DNA from: Actinacidiphila sp965342175
GTDB taxonomy: Bacteria; Actinomycetota; Actinomycetes; Streptomycetales; Streptomycetaceae
Assembly: GCF_965342175.1 (NCBI RefSeq)
Contig: NZ_CBDRBL010000030.1
Span: 1-64,000, forward strand
Direction: 5' to 3'
DNA: 64,000 bases
Position 1 is the stretch's first letter; each line of letters starts with the position of its first letter. Under the pieces are notes generated by a model, which was not told the DNA's origin, ran no database searches, and was given only the letters and a program-made list of their open reading frames with translations. Position numbers and translations under genes: made by a program. Of this stretch, positions 59,540 through 64,000 are shown in pieces.

Positions 59540-59822
59540 CGGCTTTCCGCCCGCGTGATCATGCCCCTGGGCGGCCCGGCGATCGCCTCGCCGGGCATCT
59601 TCCCGTTCCTGTGGGTGTGGAACGACATGCTGTGGCGCTGATCTTCTCCAACGCCGGATCACAGCCGATCACGGTCGCGCTGCAGCAGCAGGTCCGGCGG
59701 TTCGGCACCACCATCGACGTCCTGTCGCCGGGGCCTGCGTCGCGATGGCCGTCCCGCTCGTCGTCTTCGTCGCCCTCCAGCGGCAGTTCGTCTCCGGCGT
59801 CATGGCGGACGCCGTGACGTAG
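59540..59822 (+). pseudogene. C-terminal remnant of a sugar ABC transporter permease
   Basis: Three frames in succession reconstruct the end of a MalG/AraQ-like permease: MPLGGPAIASPGIFPFLWVWNDML, then ALIFSNAGSQPITVALQQQV and RRFGTTIDVLSPG, then AVPLVVFVALQRQFVSGVMADAVT and a stop. A two-base loss near 59633 (ctgtggcgctg for ctggtggcgctg) and another lesion near 59735 break the frame. The N-terminal two thirds and the partner transporter genes are missing. In S. coelicolor a sugar ABC operon stands at this position as I recall. Confidence 0.78.
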
Positions 59823-59954
59823 CCGGACCACGACCCCGTGGAGCACCGCAGGTCAGGGGGCAACACTCCGTCGCCGGACGGGTCGCCGTACGCGGCGCAC
59901 GCACGGGATATAACGGACATACGCCGCGTAAGCCAACATTACGGATGTGCTGCC
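59823..59954 (+). promoter_or_regulatory. Upstream region of the glycosyltransferase gene
   Basis: Contains GATATAACGG at about 59908 and a less GC-rich tract up to 59950, a plausible promoter for the following gene. Confidence 0.35.
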
Positions 59955-62168
59955 TTGCCCCGGTTCAGCGTCATCGTGCCCGTCCACAAGGTGCAGGCCT
60001 ATCTGCACGAGTGCATGGAGTCCGTGCTCGGGCAGAGCTTCTCGGACTTCGAGGTGATCGCCGTCGACGACCGCTCCCCCGACGCGAGCGGCGCCATCCT
60101 CGACGCCTTCGCGGCCCGCGACCGCCGGGTGACCGCCCTGCACCTGAAGGAGAACGTGGGCCTCGGCCCGGCCCGCAACGCCGGGATGGCCCGGGCCACC
60201 GGCGACTACCTGCTCTTCCTCGACAGCGACGACACCCTCGCCCCCGGCTCCCTACAGGCCCTCGCAGACCGCCTGAAGGAGACCGCGGAACCGGACGTGC
60301 TGGTCTACGACTACGCCCGCACCTACTGGGACGGCCGCATCGTGCGCAACCAGCGCGCCGCCCTCCTCGCCCAGGACGGCCGCCCGGCCGGCCCCCTCGA
60401 CGACCGCCCCGAACTGCTGCGGCTGCTGCCGGTCGCCTGGAACAAGGCGTACCGGCGGGAGTTCGTCCAGCGCCGCGACGCCGCCTTCCCACCCGGCTGG
60501 TACGAGGACGTGCCCTGGACTTACCCCCTGCTGCTCGCCGCCCGCAGCGTCGCCGTGCTCGACCGGGTGTGCGTGCACTACCGGCAGCGCCGCCGGGGCA
60601 GCATCCTGCGCACCACCAGCAGCCGGCACTTCGACATCTTCGACCAGTACGACCGGGTCTTCGCCTTCCTCGACCGCAACCCGGCGCTCGACGGCTGGCG
60701 GCCCGCCCTCTTCGGACGGATGACCGACCACCTGCTGGCGGTCTACAACACCCCCGGCCGGCTGCCCCGCTCGGCCCGAGGCGTCTACTTCCAGCGCTGC
60801 AGCGTCCACTTCCGCCGCTACCGCCCGCAGGAGCCCGGCCCCCGTCCCAACGGCGTCCCCGGCGGCACCCGGCGGCTGCTCGTACGGCTCGGCGCACGGC
60901 AGGTCTTCGACGCCGTACGCACCGCCAACTCGCTGCGCAGGAGGCTGCGGCGGCTGGCGAAGGACTCCGCGCGGGCGGCCCGGGAGGCGGTGCTGCGGCT
61001 GCACTACCGGCTCCAGCGGCGCCGCTCCCTCGACCCGGACCTCGCGGTCTTCGCGGCCTGCCGCTACGGCGGCTACGCCGGCGACCCCGCCGCGCTGGAG
61101 GCCGCCGTCCGCGACCTGGCCCCGCACATCCGCACCGCGTGGATCACGACTCCGGCGTACGCCCACACCCTGCCGCGCGGCGTACGCCGGCTCCAGCCCG
61201 GCTCACCGGCGTACTGGACGGCGCTGGCACGCGCCACCTACCTGGTCAACAACCGCAACTTCCCGCACGCCTACCGCAAGCGGCGCGGCCAGGTGAACCT
61301 CCACACCCATCAGGGCACCCCGCTGGGCCGCATGGGCCTGGACGTCCAGGGGCACCCGGCGGCCTCGGCGGGCCGGGACTTCGCCCGGATGCTCGCCCAC
61401 ATCGACCGCTGGGACTTCTGCCTGTCCGCCAACCCGCACTCGACGGTCGTCTGGGAACGCGCCTACCCCGCCGGCTACACCACCCTGGAGCACGGCCGGC
61501 CCGCCAACGACGTCCTGCTGCGCGCCGACGCCGACGACGTACGGCGCATCCGCGCCGGACTCGGCGTCCCCGCGGGCTCCACGGCGATCCTGTACGCCCC
61601 CGCGCACCGCGACTACCGCCTCGGCTTCCACCCGCCCGTCGACCTGGGCCGGCTGGCCCGCGAACTCGGCCCCGGGCATGTCGTCCTGTACCGCGCGCCG
61701 TACGGTCACGGCGGCACCGCCTCGCTGCCCGAGGGGCTGCCGGACACCGTGCTGGACGTCTCCGGCCACCACTCGGCGCAGGAGCTGTGCCTGGCCGCGG
61801 ACGGGCTGGTCACCGACTACTCGCCCCTGATGTTCGACTTCGCCGTCCTCGACCGCCCCATCGTCGTCCACGCCGAGGACTGGACGGCCTACCGGGCCGC
61901 CCGCGGCGCCTACGTCGACATCACCGCCGAAGCCCCCGGGCCGGTCGCCCGCACCGAGGACGAACTGCTGTCCGTCCTCACCACGGACGCCTGGCACGAC
62001 CCCCGCGCGGCACAGGCGCGCGCCGCGTTCCGGGCCCGTTTCTGCCCGTACGACGACGGCCACGCCGCCGAGCGGGTCGTCCGCCGCGTCTTCCTCGGCG
62101 AGGACGGCGGCCAGCCCGCCGTCCTCCCCCCGGAGCACCGCACCCCGGCCCCGCCGGCCCGCCCCTGA
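59955..62168 (+). CDS. Bifunctional glycosyltransferase family 2 / CDP-glycerol glycerophosphotransferase
   Basis: About 737 residues from a TTG start (LPRFSVIVPVHKVQAYLHECMESVL). Residues 1-230 are a GT-A fold glycosyltransferase with DDRSPDASGAILD, NVGLGPARNAG and the metal motif FLDSDDTLAPG. The C-terminal half is a TagB/TagF-type CDP-glycerol transferase, with NLHTHQGTPLGRMGLDV and LVTDYSPLMFDFAVLDRPIVVHAEDW. Such fusions build teichoic-acid-like cell-wall polymers in Streptomyces. An in-frame start further upstream (59838) exists but adds a non-conserved arm. Confidence 0.88.
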   Translation: MPRFSVIVPVHKVQAYLHECMESVLGQSFSDFEVIAVDDRSPDASGAILDAFAARDRRVTALHLKENVGLGPARNAGMARATGDYLLFLDSDDTLAPGSLQALADRLKETAEPDVLVYDYARTYWDGRIVRNQRAALLAQDGRPAGPLDDRPELLRLLPVAWNKAYRREFVQRRDAAFPPGWYEDVPWTYPLLLAARSVAVLDRVCVHYRQRRRGSILRTTSSRHFDIFDQYDRVFAFLDRNPALDGWRPALFGRMTDHLLAVYNTPGRLPRSARGVYFQRCSVHFRRYRPQEPGPRPNGVPGGTRRLLVRLGARQVFDAVRTANSLRRRLRRLAKDSARAAREAVLRLHYRLQRRRSLDPDLAVFAACRYGGYAGDPAALEAAVRDLAPHIRTAWITTPAYAHTLPRGVRRLQPGSPAYWTALARATYLVNNRNFPHAYRKRRGQVNLHTHQGTPLGRMGLDVQGHPAASAGRDFARMLAHIDRWDFCLSANPHSTVVWERAYPAGYTTLEHGRPANDVLLRADADDVRRIRAGLGVPAGSTAILYAPAHRDYRLGFHPPVDLGRLARELGPGHVVLYRAPYGHGGTASLPEGLPDTVLDVSGHHSAQELCLAADGLVTDYSPLMFDFAVLDRPIVVHAEDWTAYRAARGAYVDITAEAPGPVARTEDELLSVLTTDAWHDPRAAQARAAFRARFCPYDDGHAAERVVRRVFLGEDGGQPAVLPPEHRTPAPPARP

Positions 62169-62310
62169 CGCCCGGGCCCGGAACGCGTACGACGCCGACC
62201 CGCGGGCCTACGACGACCCGGCAGGCCCGAGCCACGCGGCCGCACCCGAAAGGTCCCCGGCCCCGGCCCGGAGCCGGACGGGCACGCGCGCCCCGCGGAG
62301 CGCCGCAGGC
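62169..62310. other. Convergent gap between the two wall-polymer transferase genes
   Basis: About 140 bases with several GC-rich inverted repeats, for example around 62288-62300. A terminator for both genes is expected, but I cannot pick one hairpin with confidence. Confidence 0.35.
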
Positions 62311-64000
62311 TCACCCCGGGGGCGGGGCGGGGGTGCGCTCGTCCGGCTTCAGGACGGGCAGCAGTTCGCGCTCGCCCAGCAGCACGCGGCGTACGGCGCG
62401 CTCGGCCGCCCGCCCGTCGTCCCAGGGGCAGAAGCGGGCCCGGAAGGCCGCGCGCAGCTCGGCCGCCTCGGGGGAGGACCAGGCGCCGGTGCGGAAGGCG
62501 CCGGCGATGGCGGCCTCGTCGCGGGCGACGACGCCCGGGGTCTCGCCGGGGCGGCCGGAGACGAGGTCGAAGTAGACGCCGCGCGCGGCCCGGTAGACCT
62601 CCCAGTCGGCGGCGTGCACGACGATCGGGCGGTCGAGGGCCGCATAGTCGAACATCAGCGACGAGTAGTCGGTGAGCAGGGCGTCGGAGGCCAGGCACAA
62701 CTCCTCCAGCGGGGTGTGCGCGGAGACGTCCAGAGCTCCTTCCGGCAGCTCCGCCGCGCCGGTGCCGGGGTAGAAGTAGTGCGCGCGGACCAGCACCAGG
62801 TACTCCCTGCCCAGTGCCCGGCACAGCCGGCCGAGGTCCAGCTGCGGGACGAACTCCCGCTGGTAGTCGCGGTGCGTGGGGGCGTACAGGATCGCCCTGA
62901 CCCCGTCCGGGATGCCCAGCCGCGCCCGGATGCGGCGCACGTCGCCGGCGTCGGCCGTGAAATAGGCGTCGTTGCGGGGATAGCCGGTGGGCAGCGTCAG
63001 GTAGCCGCCGGGGTAGACCCGCTCCCAGACCTCGCTGGAGTGGGGGTTGGCGGACAGCGAGTAGTCCCACTGGTCGGCGTGCTCCAGCAGGCGGCGGAAG
63101 CTCATGCCCTTGGCCACCGCCGGGTGGGCGCGCAGGTCCATGCCCATGTGCTTGAGCGGGGTGCCGTGGTGGGTCTGCAGATAGATCTGGCCCGGGCGCT
63201 TGACGACCTCCCCGGTGAAGTTGGCGTTGTTCACCAGGAAGCGGGCGCGGGCCAGCACCTCCCAGTAACGGCGCGAGTTCACCTCCACCGCGTCGACGCC
63301 CTCGGGGACGGCGTCCCTCCCGCCGCGCCGGACGACCCACACCCCGTGCAGGTGCGGGGCGAGCTCGCGGGCCTTGCGGTAGATCGCGGCGGGGCTGCAC
63401 AGCACCCCCCTGTTCCAGTACGCCGCGTACACCACCAGGCCGTCGTCGAGCGGGCGGCGCCGCTCCAGCGCGTACCAGCGGCGGTACACCTCGCGCGCCG
63501 CCGCGTTGCGGCGGACGCGCAGCCGCCGGGCGGCCCGGGCGCGCAGCTCCGCCGCGCGGTGGGCGGCGAAGCTGCCGGGCAGCCCCGCGCGGCGGAAGAA
63601 GGCGGCGCGGTCCTGCGGGCGCAGCCGTCCGGGGTCGTCCAGGACGGCACGCAGCCGCCGCTCCCGCTCGGCGCGCAGCACCGGCAGGTCGTGCCGGGCC
63701 AGCAGGGCGTCGTACCGGTCGACGAGGGCGAGGTGCTGCGGGCCCGGCGTGCTGGAGAAGCTGCCGTGGCGGCGCCTGCGCCAGGTGACGCAGACCCGGT
63801 CCAGGCAGGCGATGCGCGGGGCGGCGAGCAGTGTCTCGTACGCCACCGGGACGTCCTCGTAGGGCCCGGTGCCGAAAGCGAAACCGGCCCAGTAGTCGCG
63901 CCTCACCACCCGGTTCCAGGCGGCGGGGAACACGGTCAGGCACTCGGGGCGCTCGGTGGCCCGGAAGGCGGCGTGGCCGGCGAGGGCGGCGGAGTGGAGG
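62311..64000 (-). CDS. Second glycosyltransferase / CDP-glycerol glycerophosphotransferase, N-terminus outside the window
   Basis: The frame is open to the window end, so the start and the first part of the glycosyltransferase domain are missing. The visible part begins LHSAALAGHAAFRATERPEC and includes AWNRVVRRDYWAGFAFGTGPYEDVPVAYETLLAA, matching the same region of the gene at 59955. The CDP-glycerol transferase half has IYLQTHHGTPLKHMGMDL and LLTDYSSLMFDYAALDRPIVVHAADWEVYRAARGVYFDL. The two genes are convergent paralogues, probably both for wall teichoic acid synthesis. Confidence 0.88.
   Translation of the reverse strand, partial: LHSAALAGHAAFRATERPECLTVFPAAWNRVVRRDYWAGFAFGTGPYEDVPVAYETLLAAPRIACLDRVCVTWRRRRHGSFSSTPGPQHLALVDRYDALLARHDLPVLRAERERRLRAVLDDPGRLRPQDRAAFFRRAGLPGSFAAHRAAELRARAARRLRVRRNAAAREVYRRWYALERRRPLDDGLVVYAAYWNRGVLCSPAAIYRKARELAPHLHGVWVVRRGGRDAVPEGVDAVEVNSRRYWEVLARARFLVNNANFTGEVVKRPGQIYLQTHHGTPLKHMGMDLRAHPAVAKGMSFRRLLEHADQWDYSLSANPHSSEVWERVYPGGYLTLPTGYPRNDAYFTADAGDVRRIRARLGIPDGVRAILYAPTHRDYQREFVPQLDLGRLCRALGREYLVLVRAHYFYPGTGAAELPEGALDVSAHTPLEELCLASDALLTDYSSLMFDYAALDRPIVVHAADWEVYRAARGVYFDLVSGRPGETPGVVARDEAAIAGAFRTGAWSSPEAAELRAAFRARFCPWDDGRAAERAVRRVLLGERELLPVLKPDERTPAPPPG

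Overview
The window is chromosomal DNA of very high G+C content from an actinomycete, almost certainly a Streptomyces. The evidence is an SsgA-like sporulation protein, an LAETG sortase substrate, GlcNAc-PTS genes with DasR (dre) operators, a CysO/CysM/Mec cysteine module, frequent GTG/TTG starts and third-position GC bias. Gene order looks, from memory, like the Streptomyces coelicolor core region around SCO2904-SCO2982 (rph, nagF-nagE1-nagE2, cysM, clpS, ssgG, hpd, murA, hupA, helD, smpB, ftsEX, prfB, pkaB-pkaA). I could not run an alignment.

Layout. 1-4 kb: RNase PH, then the N-acetylglucosamine PTS (EIIB, two EIIC) with several dre-type operators. 4-7 kb: a metallo-hydrolase and the CysO-dependent cysteine route (mec, a very short Cys-containing leader peptide, cysO, cysM). 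7-12 kb: amino-acid permease, a 34-bp tandem repeat array, DUF2017 protein, clpS, and the nicotinamide salvage pair pncB-pncA. 12-18 kb: secreted M6 metalloprotease, a small membrane protein, three RDD membrane proteins. 18.7-25 kb: ssgG-like gene, FAD oxidase, hpd with its divergent Lrp-type regulator, an osmoprotectant-transporter remnant, a minimal Lon-like protease, an IclR regulator. 25-30 kb: helicase, antitoxin with truncated toxin, MFS exporter, hydrolase, and a tRNA-Cys-like gene. 30-35 kb: three-subunit xanthine-dehydrogenase-type enzyme. 35-44 kb: TPR membrane protein, DUF3039, YqgE, murA, hupA, malic enzyme, helD, then a narK/hemD remnant. 44.7-49 kb: ssrA (tmRNA), smpB, S41 protease, ftsX, ftsE. 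49-59 kb: zinc-ribbon membrane protein, LAETG repeat protein, prfB, two Ser/Thr kinases, FHA-FtsK ATPase. 59-64 kb: sugar-permease remnant and two convergent teichoic-acid-type glycosyltransferase/CDP-glycerol transferase genes, the second cut by the window end.

How genes work together: pncA and pncB feed nicotinamide into NAD; mec trims CysO so that it can carry sulfur to CysM; ssrA and smpB are the two halves of ribosome rescue; ftsE and ftsX form one complex; the kinases and FHA-FtsK protein may form a signalling pair. A recurring theme is gene loss by local deletion. At least three places (about 23.2, 44.2 and 59.6 kb) hold scars of genes deleted from this otherwise conserved order, and a Doc-type toxin is truncated at 27.2 kb. 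The features I find most worth a second look are the extra tRNA-Cys-like gene beside the xanthine dehydrogenase operon, the leaderless Cys leader peptide, the deletion scars, the 34-bp repeats and the short tmRNA tag.
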